This document shows, piece after piece, positions 12,015 through 21,409 of a stretch of 64,000 bases of DNA (position 1 is its first letter; each line of letters begins with the position of its first letter). The translations under genes were made by a program, and so were the position numbers. The notes beneath the pieces are model-generated. The model saw only the letters and a list, made by a program, of their open reading frames with translations, made no database searches and was not told where the DNA came from. Source of the DNA: Arthrinium phaeospermum (taxonomy: Eukaryota > Ascomycota > Sordariomycetes > Amphisphaeriales > Apiosporaceae); NCBI GenBank assembly GCA_006503535.1, contig QYRS01000004.1, positions 2,852,001 through 2,916,000 of the forward strand, written 5' to 3'.

Positions 12015-13080
12015 ATGATGGACGCACGCGAGGTGGCCAACCGCGTCAAGGCGCTGCAGGGCTCCATCGGCAAGAGCGAACCGGCCGATATCATGTCGCA
12101 AATCGAGACGCTGAAGAAGGAGGTCGCGCCCACGGAAGAAATGCTGCGAGTAGGTAGCCATCCTTTCTTCGCTGCTTAGCCCTGGCTTTGGACCATTCCT
12201 CCCCCGAACGACTGTGTTTTTCAAGATGGGTTTGCTAACATGGGTACTTCTAGACTACCAAGGCCGGTCTTCTTATGGGCAAGCTCCGACAGAATGCGAA
12301 CAAAGACATAGCACGCGCCGCCACCGAGGTTGTCGTCAAGTGGAAGAAGTGCGTCGAACAGGAGAAGGCCGCGAAAAAGGGCAAGGCCTCCGCGTCGCCT
12401 GTTCCCAAGCCTGCATCACCCGCACCCAAGCCTGCCGGCACCAAGAAGAAGTTCGAAGGCGATCCCGAGAAGCGCAAGTTCCAGGACGACGGCGTAGACA
12501 TCAAGCGTACAGGTTCCTCGGTTCGCGACAACTGCGTTGGTCTCATCTACAACGGTCTTGCCTATCGTTCCACCGAGTCGGTAGATTCTGTTCTTCAGCG
12601 TGCGATCGAAGTCGAGCACGCAGCCTTCAAGCACTTCAACGGCGAGGGCAAAGAGTACAAGGAGAAGATAAGGTCTTTGTTCCAGAACCTGAAGGTCAAG
12701 TCCAATTCCGACCTGGGCAAGGGCGTGATGTCTGGTGAAATCATCGCGGAGAAGTTTGTCCGCATGTCGAGCCAAGAACTGATGTCGGCCGAGATGCGCA
12801 AGCAGAATGCTCTGCTCGAGGAGGAGAACATGAAGAAGGCGCAGATTCCTATTGCCGAGAAGAGTATGAGTGAATCGCTGGAATGTGGCAAGTGTAAGAA
12901 GCGTATGGTGGCATACAGCCAAGCCCAGACACGCAGTGCTGATGAACCTATGACGACCTTCTGCGAGTGTATGAACTGTCGCCATCGCTGGAAGGTAAGT
13001 TCTTCCCCAAAATCTACAGATGATGCGACTCGTCACCTCTACATACAGGTACTGACAATAGTGGACGGCAGTTCTCTTGA
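12015..13080 (+). CDS. DST1: Transcription elongation factor TFIIS
   Basis: TFIIS stimulates transcript cleavage by arrested RNA polymerase II in the nucleus. Exons are 12015-12149, 12254-12994 and 13072-13080, giving 294 residues, close to yeast Dst1 (309). The N-terminal LW domain spans exon 1 and the start of exon 2 (TTKAGLLMGKLR), followed by a Pro/Lys linker. The central domain II runs from about SSVRDNCVGLIYNGL to SSQELMSAEMRKQNA. The C-terminal zinc ribbon has CGKC and CMNC as the two knuckles, with the catalytic acidic hairpin RSADEPMTTF between them. The last exon has only nine bases and encodes Phe-Ser-stop, which completes the conserved CRHRWKFS terminus. Without this microexon the frame would run on to 13351 with non-conserved sequence. 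The gene converges on the cysteine-synthase-like gene. Confidence 0.95.
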
Positions 13081-13492
13081 GCGCTCACACACTCTGCACC
13101 CTACATACGAGTTGGTCCCGGCCTGGATCACATCTGGGCAGCCGGCCATGTGGGAACTTTTCTTGGGCTTTGCATTCACGTTTCCCTCTAGGGTTGCAAC
13201 AGACGGCATTGGCTGGCGGGGGCGTTACGAGTTTCGATTGGGGAGGCCCAAGGGCATGAGGTATCTTTACAGAATGGCGTACGATAGGAGAATACTCCTT
13301 CTCTACAGTTTTTTGCTATTTCTGTTCCTTGCAGATTCGGCAGTTTCCTAATTCGAGTGGTATGATATCGATCATGAGCAATCGTGGTCGATGACGCTTT
13401 GCAGACTGTAATATAGACGTTGTAAACAAGGTCGAGCTTCAACCCCAGAAAGAACGATCAAATCATTGAAACAGTATATTTTCAGGGACTTT
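13081..13492. other. Convergent 3' intergenic region
   Basis: This is the stretch between the 3' ends of the TFIIS gene and the minus-strand cysteine-synthase-like gene. The open frame running across 13081-13351 is the read-through of TFIIS intron 2 and I do not consider it coding. Confidence 0.6.
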
Positions 13493-14854
13493 TTATTGCT
13501 TGATACCCAGTAGCTGGAAAAGGTCATCGTGCTTGTTCTCTTCTTCAAGGCCCATTTCGCCAACCTGCTTCCAGAATTTGCTCAAGTGTCTTGTCCCCGA
13601 ATCGCAGATGACGGTCACGACTTGGCTGTTCTTGGGCAGAGTCATGGCCGCAGTCACAGCCGCCACGCAGTTGACAGCGGTGCTGCTACCCGCGAAGATG
13701 CCGTCGTGTTCCACCAGCCAGCGCGCCATTTTGCAGGCCTGCTCGTCCGTCACCTTGACGGCATCGTCGATGAGGTCGCGCCCGGCCTCAAAGTTCTCGG
13801 TGATGCGGTTGATGCCGACGCCCTCGACGATGGTGTCGACCTGCTGCCGCCGGCGCGTGCCCTCCTTCTCCGTGTTCGAGTACATGACGCCGTGGCGGAC
13901 CTTGTTGTAGAGCCCGCTGCCTTGCGGGTCCGCCAGCACCACCTTGAGGCCGGCCAGCTTGGCCTCGTCCTTGAGGTACCGCGCCACGCCCGACAGGGTG
14001 CCGCCCGTGCCCGCGCCCGCGACAAAGGCGTCGACCTGACCGTCGGTCTGGAAGTAGATCTCGGGGCCCGTGGTCTGGAAGTGCGCCTGGTAGTTGGCGT
14101 GCGACTCGAACTGGTCGGCGAAGAAGCCCCGGCTCTCCGTCTCGGCCGACTCGGTGTGCTCCCGCGCGCGCCGGCGCGCCAGGTTCACAAAGTGGTCCGG
14201 CGACGTGATGGGCGCCGGGCGCACCCGCTCCACCGTCGCGCCCAGGTGGTGCAGCAGGTCCGACTTCTCCGTGGCCTGGTCGTCGGGCATGCAGATGTGC
14301 GCCTTGTAGCCCTTGGCCCGCGCCAGGGCGGCGATGGAGATGCCCGTGCTGCCCACCGTGCCCTCGTAGATGGTGTCGCCGCGGCCCGGGACCAGCAGGC
14401 CGGCGTCCTCGGCGACTTGGATCATGTTCAGCGCCACGCGGTCCTTGGGGCTGTTGCCGGCGCCGTTCAGGAACTCGGCCTTGGCCAGGATGATGCGGCC
14501 CGTGGCGTCGGACAGACTCTTGATCTCGATGAGCGGCGTGTTGCCGATGCAGCCCTCGATGCCCTCGACTATGCCCGCAGACGGGGGCAGGGGCCCGGAT
14601 GCGCCGCGAGATCTCTTCCCCTCATTGTCCTCGAGCTCCACGGGACCCCAGAAAAGACTTGACCTCCGCCTGGACAGGTCCGTGTCGGTGGATGTGTTTG
14701 TCTGCGCCCTGCGCGCCTGCTTCCTCCCTTGCTGAAAACGCCTCTCCAGATCTGGATACAAATCCTTGAACCCCAAGGTCAGGAGAATGCCTGATGTAAA
14801 GGCCACGGCAACCGCCGCCGAGCCATATGCTTTCGGATGATTGCTCAAAGACAT
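13493..14854 (-). CDS. Membrane-anchored cysteine-synthase-like PLP enzyme (Mcy1/Cys12 type)
   Basis: A fold-type II PLP enzyme of the cysteine synthase/CBS family, most like yeast Mcy1 (YGR012W) and S. pombe Cys12. Mcy1 is reported at the mitochondrial outer membrane. It is a single exon of 453 residues. Residues 11-28 form a hydrophobic N-terminal anchor, followed by a basic, Ser-rich linker to about residue 95. The catalytic core starts with GCIGNTPLIEI. The Schiff-base lysine is expected at Lys137 in GNSPKDRVA. The phosphate-binding loops are GTVGSTG (about 165-171) and GAGTGGTLSG. Bacterial O-acetylserine sulfhydrylases usually have NPGGSxKDR where this protein has NGAGNSPKDR, so sulfhydrylase activity should not be assumed. 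The gene is divergent from the NDUFAF7-like gene (576 bp apart). Confidence 0.9.
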   Translation of the reverse strand: MSLSNHPKAYGSAAVAVAFTSGILLTLGFKDLYPDLERRFQQGRKQARRAQTNTSTDTDLSRRRSSLFWGPVELEDNEGKRSRGASGPLPPSAGIVEGIEGCIGNTPLIEIKSLSDATGRIILAKAEFLNGAGNSPKDRVALNMIQVAEDAGLLVPGRGDTIYEGTVGSTGISIAALARAKGYKAHICMPDDQATEKSDLLHHLGATVERVRPAPITSPDHFVNLARRRAREHTESAETESRGFFADQFESHANYQAHFQTTGPEIYFQTDGQVDAFVAGAGTGGTLSGVARYLKDEAKLAGLKVVLADPQGSGLYNKVRHGVMYSNTEKEGTRRRQQVDTIVEGVGINRITENFEAGRDLIDDAVKVTDEQACKMARWLVEHDGIFAGSSTAVNCVAAVTAAMTLPKNSQVVTVICDSGTRHLSKFWKQVGEMGLEEENKHDDLFQLLGIKQ

Positions 14855-15430
14855 GGCCTTAGTACGTCACCATGTTTCCCATTCCACAATGTTTACAAGT
14901 TTCGTTTTATTTCAAACATAGTTGGTCCAAATTTTGAGGAGTGTGTGGCAAACGAGGAAGAGCCGGTTAAGGCCGATATAGATGAAAACGTCTTAATCGT
15001 AAAAATACTTTCTTCATGCGATGGATGCTTGCCCAATAAACTACACGCCCACCCCAGATTCTTCAATGCCTAAGCTACAGCGCCTATGTCATCGCAGCTC
15101 TTCCATTCGATTCGTCAATGGCAGCACACTAACAGACAGACATGGAACTTGGAAGCTCCTCTGGCATTTAGCGCCAACTGCCAGCAGGAGTTAGCAGGGG
15201 AGCTCGGGCCTGTCAGGCCTGTTTTCCGACCTGCACCACACCTACCCAACTGGTGCTAGAATGTAGGTAGCAAAAGTTGAGAGCACACGAGCGAGCTTCA
15301 GGTCCGTCCCCGTCCGCATTGTGAAGTTTGTTGGCGCTCAATTTGGAGACGTTATTTTCCGACAACTTCCCTTGGGTCGGAGCGGCAAGGAACTCCCGGA
15401 AAGGAAGCCCTTCGAACACCAACAACAGCT
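14855..15430. promoter_or_regulatory. Shared divergent promoter region of two probably mitochondrial genes
   Basis: These 576 bases separate the start codons of the minus-strand cysteine-synthase-like gene and the plus-strand NDUFAF7-like gene, so both promoters must lie here or overlap. I see no open frame with support and no canonical TATA box. The 14880-15070 part is AT-richer. Confidence 0.5.
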
Positions 15431-17042
15431 ATGGATTCTCCCATAGTGACGCAGCTGTTCCGCCAGCTGTTTCGGCATCGGGGCTGCACCTCGCAGCGCA
15501 ACCTGGTGGCCTTGAGCTCGTGCATCCAGCATGGCCGCCGCGTGCAGCAGCAGAAGCGGTCCATGGCGATGAGGCACACCACCCGTGGCGCCAAGCCCAA
15601 CCAGAAGACAAACGAGAGCGATTGGCAGCAGCGGACCGAGCTCTTCTCCCACGATATGACGGAGGAGTACAAGGCTTTCCCCACGGTGACGGCGAACGAG
15701 CTTCGAAACCGGACGGAGAGGCCCCGGAGAGTCAAGATGCTCATGCGTGATTTCGTCGAAGGTTTGTTGCCCCCTTGTTTTCCCTTTCTTCCTCACTCGT
15801 ATACCTCGGGCAGACGAACAATTGGCTAATGCGGCGGGTGATGTAGACAGCTTATACAACCCCCACTATGGCTACTTCTCGAAGCAAGCCGTCATCTTCA
15901 CCCCGGGCAAGCCCTTCGACTTCCCAGCGCTCCGCGACGAGCCCGAGTTCTACAATGAGCTCAGCCAGCGTTATACCGAATTCGAGGATGAGCTCGACTC
16001 AAAGCTGCCCGCGCCCAACGACACGCGACAGCTGTGGCACACTCCCACCGAAATGTTTCGCCCATACTACGGCGAGGCCATCGCGCGTTACCTCATGTCC
16101 AACTATATCATGACATCCTACCCTTACCATGACCTGATTATCTACGAAATGGGTGCCGGGCGAGGTACCCTGATGATGAACATCTTGGATTATATCCGGT
16201 CTGTCGAACCGTCTGTCTACGACAGGGTGAAGTACAATATCATCGAGATCAGTCCGGCCCTGGCCACGATTCAGAACTCGCAGCTGTTGGCGGATGCTGC
16301 TAGTCGCGGCCACGCTGACAAGGTTGAGATCATCAACCGGTCCGTTTTCGACTGGGAGGAGCGTGTCCCGTCGCCGTGTTTCTTCATCGCCCTCGAGGTC
16401 TTTGACAACTTTGCGCACGATGTCATACGGTACGACCTGAACACGGAAGAGCCAATGCAAGGCATGGTCCTCATCACGGAAAACAACGACTTCTACGAGT
16501 TCTACGAGCCTGTACTTGACCCGGTTGCCGCCCGGTTCTTGCGTGTCCGCCACGCGGCCACTGGGGGCAGATATCCCGTGCCCTACAGCAACAGCAAGTT
16601 GATCCGGAAGCTCAAGCAGCAGATCCCCTTTGCGCCCAACTTGAGTGACCCTGAATACATTCCGACAAGGTGTATGCAATTCTTCGATATCCTGGAGAAG
16701 TACTTCCCCGCCCATAGGCTGGTCACCAGTGATTTCCATACCTTGCCCGACGCCATCAAGGGATTGAATAGCCCTGTCGTGCAGACGAGATATGAGAGAC
16801 GTATGGTTCCCGTATCCACACCTCTTGTTCACCAGGGCTACTTCGATATCCTGTTCCCCACCGATTTCAGGATTATCGAGGCCATGTACGGAGTCATTAC
16901 CGGAAAGCTGACACGGGTCTTCTCACACGAGGACTTCATGAAGTCTTGGGCTTATGTGGAGGATACCGAGGTGCAGAGTGGCGAGAACCCGCTGCTTAGC
17001 TGGTACAAGAATGCCAGTGTCATGGTTACTGTATCAAACTAG
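15431..17042 (+). CDS. NDUFAF7/MidA-type protein arginine methyltransferase, mitochondrial
   Basis: The protein belongs to the SAM-dependent MidA/NDUFAF7 family. The human member dimethylates a complex I subunit arginine (NDUFS2) in the mitochondrial matrix during complex I assembly. Exons are 15431-15761 and 15847-17042, giving 508 residues. The N-terminus is Arg/Gln/Ser-rich without acids for about 50 residues (RQLFRHRG, GRRVQQQKR), fitting a mitochondrial presequence. The family signature YxxxxGYFSKxxxIF is near residues 114-128 and HTPTEMFRPYYGEAIARYL follows at about 175-193. SAM motif I is YEMGAGRGTLM (about 210-220), and the post-motif is EISPALATIQ. Complex I dependence is inference from the family. 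The gene converges on the BBE-like oxidase gene. Confidence 0.9.
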
Positions 17043-17285
17043 GCGGAACACATGTATTTATGACTACCACTCCTGTTACCATAACAAAGTCGAAGAGTCA
17101 CTTATACGACTCCTGCATGAAATTACATGATAGTTTCTCTCACGAAGAATCGATGTAATCAACAATGCAACATTAGCACTCACTGTGACTGTACTTGAGT
17201 GAAGCCATTGCTGAGAACACCCTGCCGCATCGCTTTGAACATTACGCATATAGTGACACGGAAATTTGCTTTACACGTACGACAC

Positions 17286-19081
17286 TCATGAAGCCACCGC
17301 ACACAGCCGACCATCGTTGTGCACCGTATACGCCTCGCTCCCTACGGCTGCCGTGGCGTAAAATAGACCGCGAGCATCCCATTTCCTCTTGATCTCCAGC
17401 AGCCGGGGGTAGTTGGCCGCGCCGAAGAAGGCCTCCTGGAAGTCGGGCTGCCGGAAGTCGGCCTCGTTCATGTAGGCGCCGCTGCCCGGGGTCGCCGCCT
17501 CGATGATGGGCTGGAGCACGTCGGACATTTTCTGCTGGGTGGCCAGCGCCTCGGACCAGGGCGCCGTGAAGTCCCAGGGCAGGGTCAGGGTGGCGGAGAC
17601 GAGGGCCTCGCGCCAGGCGGGCAGCACGGCGTTGGTGGTATTGTCTGTGCTGCCGCCAAAGGCGCTCACGTCGGTGCCGACGCCGATGAAGGTGGCGTTT
17701 TGTTGGGCGAGGGCGCGGGCGGCGGGGGAGAAGTCGCGAAGTTGCGAGCGCTTGATTAGGCGGCCGCCGTACTGGGCTATGCCGACTTGGATATTGCCGA
17801 GGGGCAGGGGGCCCCAGTAGTGGTCGTAGTGGTCGCGGTAGCTGGGGAACTGGGTGTAGTCTACGGTGTACTTTAGGCCCAGACGGTCGAGGTTTGTGAG
17901 GAAGGGGGCCATGGCCTCTTGGAGTTCTGTTTTGGTCACGTCGTATGCCGTGAGCGCGGGGATGTTAAGAAACGACGCCCCAAAGAAGTAGATGACCATC
18001 GTGCCCGCGTCGACGATGCCGGGCAGGTGCTCGTGAAAAGCGTCAATGGCGCTGTAGACGTCCTCGCTGTCGTCGGTGGCGGATAGAGTGAAGGCGAGGC
18101 CGCTGACGGTCCGGTCCGGGTGTGCCCTGACAGTTACCGCAGTCACGACGCCGAAGTTGCCTGGCCCCCCTCCGCTCAGGGCCCAGTACAGGTCCGCGTT
18201 TTCCGATCTCGACGCGACCACCACCGCGCCATCGGCTGTGACGACCTCGTAGGAGAGCGCGTTGTCGGCCGCGAGACCGAAGTTCGTGCTCAGCGCCGAG
18301 TGGCCGCCGCCTTGGAGATACCCGCCGGCGAGCCCCACGGTCGGGCACTCGCCCGACAGCACCACGAGGCCCTCGCGGGCGGCTGCTTCGAGGATTTCGA
18401 AGCCCTGGACACCGGCACCGACTCTGAACGCCTTTCCCTTGAATGTATCGTCGTCCCATTCGACTAGTTGGATGTCTTTTAGGTAGTGCGTCCATATGGC
18501 GAGAGCGCCGGCCCCCGTCGAGCGGCCGAGGTAGTCGTGGCCGGTGTTCCGAATAACTAATCGCACCTCGTGGTCCTGGGCGAACTTCACTGCGGCTTGG
18601 ACGTCCGACGGCCCCGTGGCGTTGACGGCGAAGCGGACGTAGTTGTCGAGGGTGCAAGGCGCGGTTCGTGGTTGGAAGGGGTCGCAGCTCTGGTTGGCGA
18701 AGAACGGCGCCATCACCGAGGAGGTGGACTGCATGCTACACAAAGCCTTCCGTCAGCCAATTAGCGCACACAATGGGCATATTTGGGTCATATGAGCAAG
18801 TGAAGTGGGCCGAATTACTGGATGCCAGAGTCAAGCCATTGTTCCCGTAAGCTGGCGCAGGCCTGCTCGTCGTACGTGGGATCATGGCATGGTGAGCCCA
18901 GGGGTACGGTGGCGACGAGGCGGCCCCCGACAGTGTCGTTGAGGGCCGCCCAGGCAGCCTCCGAGGGCCAACAAGCATCGCCGGGGAAGCACTTGCAACT
19001 CGCTCCAGCACCTGCTGCTGTCAAGGTCCCAACCGCGGCAGCTGCCAACGACAGTGACTGGATTATACCAGCGCCTTGCAT
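17286..19081 (-). CDS. Secreted BBE-like FAD-linked oxidoreductase
   Basis: This is a berberine-bridge-enzyme-like flavoprotein (FAD_binding_4 plus BBE domain). Fungal members oxidise sugars, alcohols or secondary metabolites, usually outside the cell. Exons on the minus strand are 19081-18819 and 18735-17286, with an 83-nt intron, giving 570 residues. The start MQGAGIIQSLSLAAAAVGTL reads as a signal peptide. The FAD domain has NTGHDYLG, whose His at about 154 is the expected 8-alpha-histidyl FAD link, and SGECPTVG, whose Cys at about 218 is a candidate for the second covalent link. AGGYLQGGGHS follows. The C-terminal BBE motif NEADFRQPDFQEAFFGAANY is intact. Splicing restores SGIHMQSTSSVMAPFFANQS, which is conserved in the family. 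Substrate is not predictable. Confidence 0.92.
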
Positions 19082-20010
19082 TGCCAGAGTCTGCTCAATA
19101 TATGGCTTTTGTCAGCCGCCTGCTCAACATCCCTTCCCCCTATCCAAAGTATTTGGCAGTGACGACATACCCCTAAAACACTGTAGGCGCCCGAGAATAG
19201 AGAGCCATCCGATGGCATTGAAGCATTCACAATGTGGCTCATTCGGGCGACTTGGCAGAGAGGAGCTGTAATCAGGCAACTATACTGCTTTGGTGCGGTA
19301 CGTATATCATGAGTTTGTCTCAAGATGGGACAAGGTTGTGTGTGACTGTCTGTTATAGCTGGCCGTCATTCACCTTACTACATGTTCACATCAGATAACC
19401 CGAGATGGAAACCAATAAGAGGGAATAAGCATGACAGATGCCCAATGAGGGGGAAAGCTGCAACTGCAGTCTTGGCATACGATAACGAAACAGAACCACA
19501 GGACATGCGTGCCCTGAAAAAGCACCATGACACCCCATCTGTGAGATATGGTCTTCTCCAACACACAAGTAGACCTCAAACGCCGGGTATCGCATTTCTC
19601 GAGCCCTTTGTGGCTCTCCAAAGATCATTTACAAAACTGGATTTTGGATTTGACCTACCTAGTTGTACGTGTAAGTGAGGCCTAACATTGATGCATCAAT
19701 ATTAAGCACCTGCTTATTGGTAGTGCAGGTGGGGACTGCCGTGTTCCTGGTCTAATTAACGCGTTAACGCGACTTCAGTCGCGGGGCGCTGATCGCTGAT
19801 CGCGTAGCGTAGCGTGCTCGTGTGCTATAATTGGTGGTCGCCAGTGAATTGGCCATTCAAATGCCCTTGTAGTCTTCATACCATAAATCCCATCACTTGA
19901 CAGGACTTCACATAATCGAGCATTCTTGAAACCATAAGCTATTGGTCACCTTTTCACCTCTTTGGAAAGAATTATATCCACTACAGAAATAACACCATAA
20001 AACAGTCACC
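19082..20010. other. Divergent intergenic region between BBE-like and cysteine-rich protein genes
   Basis: No gene is supported. Short overlapping frames at 19378-19678 lack domains. The stretch 19750-19835 is rich in palindromes and short tandem units and is described separately; a CTATAA element at 19825-19830 with an inverted CCAAT next to it may be the core promoter for the gene at 20011. Confidence 0.5.
19756..19783. promoter_or_regulatory. Perfect MluI cell-cycle box palindrome with adjacent hairpin
   Basis: TTAACGCGTTAA (19756-19767) is a 12-base perfect palindrome that presents the MBF consensus ACGCGTNA on both strands. Immediately next to it, CGCGAC-TTCA-GTCGCG (19768-19783) forms a six-base-pair hairpin with a second ACGCG core at its left edge. 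It lies about 245 bases before the start of the gene at 20011. MBF/MCB control of G1/S genes is established in yeasts; its use here is inferred from sequence. Confidence 0.5.
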
Positions 20011-20774
20011 ATGGTCGTCAAGCGCAAGCATTCGGAGTCGGAGCTCTCCGTCTCGCCGTTGAGCGCCTGCTCCTTCAATAACTCGCCGCTGCGAACCGAC
20101 TCTGGCGCATTCCAGTTCGACATGATGAAGTCTTCCTTGCATTTCTCACCCCAGAAGTCGTCTGGTCATCTGCACAGTCGAACCATGAAAAGATTTCGTG
20201 ATTCGCGACCATCGCAACGTGAAGTCCATGGTAAGTCCGACCGGCCCCTTCGTTCCTACCGGAGTACCCAGGAACTAATGGACTTTTCAATGTAGAGCGA
20301 ACACTCAACATGCTCTATAATGCCCAAAAGCACCAGCCCCACGACGATGTCCACATGCAGACGACGCCAATGCAGATACAGTCCACCACAGCGCAACAAC
20401 CACACAACCACCAGCACCAACAAGCCCAGGTTTCGTTGCACAACTTCTGGAACCTCCCGAATACCAACAGTGCGTCGGCCACGTTCAATGCCACACCGAC
20501 GTCCATTGCCTCTCCTTCGATAGACGAGCCGACTGACTGCGAGGACTGCGGACAAGCGCTGCACGACACAATGGATGGCGATACCATGGATGTAGATGAT
20601 GCTACCGACTCAGGCTGTGGCGACTGTGGGAAGCACGTCTGCTCGCATTGTTCCATCACCAACCTGGGCGAGCAGAGGAGGTGCCTCGGATGTGCTGGGA
20701 AGAAATCGTGGGTCGGAGGCATTGGCTGGACGCCGAATACGGGAGCCGGCGGCATATCTCAGTTCCTCAGCTGA
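20011..20774 (+). CDS. Conserved fungal protein with C-terminal CxxC cluster, function unknown
   Basis: I recognise the general architecture from other Pezizomycotina but know no assigned function. Exons are 20011-20230 and 20296-20774, giving 232 residues. The N-terminus MVVKRKHSESELS is basic then Ser-rich. A conserved basic block, KRFRDSRPSQREVHERTLNM, spans the splice junction and becomes continuous only after intron removal, which supports the model. The middle is rich in Gln, His and Thr and probably disordered. The C-terminus has a zinc-ribbon-like series: CEDCG, CGDCGKHVCSHC and CLGC, so two metal-binding sites are plausible. An MBF-type palindrome about 245 bases upstream suggests cell-cycle control. 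Nuclear location is likely from the basic block, but this is inference. Confidence 0.8.
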
Positions 20775-21409
20775 AGGAACGTGGGTGTTTGCAACTTTAT
20801 TTCCAGGTTGCCGGCGGCATCTCTTAATTTCTCGGCAAGAGGGCGCGTGGGTGTTTGTACTTTTACAAATATTTCACGACATTTGAGGCTTGGCTCATGA
20901 TGACGATTTATTTGGACTTGGAGTGTTTGTATTAGCGGGCAACGGCGTTCAGGGCAGTATTCTTGCGAGCACGAAGACACTTGAACTTGGTCTAGAATAT
21001 AGACGCGCTATGATTCATAGGATATTGCATGGGTGTTGGCCTGGTTGCAGGATATCTGAAATCAAGACAGGGCAACTGCCGATATCATACCTGAGAGGTG
21101 TCTAGCGCATTCAAACCCGGTGAACCACATGTGCTATCTCCAACTTCATCTAAAAAGTAATGCTTGACACTGAGAGTTGTCCCGGCTCTATGGTTAAGCC
21201 TGCAAGGGAGAAGAAAGCTTAGGGGTAGCTTCAGCTTGATAGGCCCATAATTTCCGGGTTGCATGTTGCGAATCCACATCAGCTCCGAAGCCGCCTAGAA
21301 GCCTTGTTGCAGCTGAACAACAACCTTCCTTCTTTGCTTGTACCTCGACTCGAAGCAAATATACCCACCGCGACTCGACAAAGCGGATGGCCTCCGAATA
21401 TACCGAATA
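20775..21409. other. Intergenic region before the palmitoyltransferase gene
   Basis: I see no supported gene. A 14-base phrase, GTGGGTGTTTG with flanks, occurs twice (about 20781 and 20846) in the probable 3' UTR of the upstream gene, together with repeated CGGCGGCATCTC, indicating a small local duplication. The region just before 21410 is the leader of the DHHC gene. Confidence 0.5.

Noticed and set aside
13529..14662. A 377-codon plus-strand open frame
   Set aside because: It lies opposite the cysteine-synthase-like gene, is made of Val/Asp/Arg/His-rich sequence without a domain, and is a by-product of high GC at third positions.
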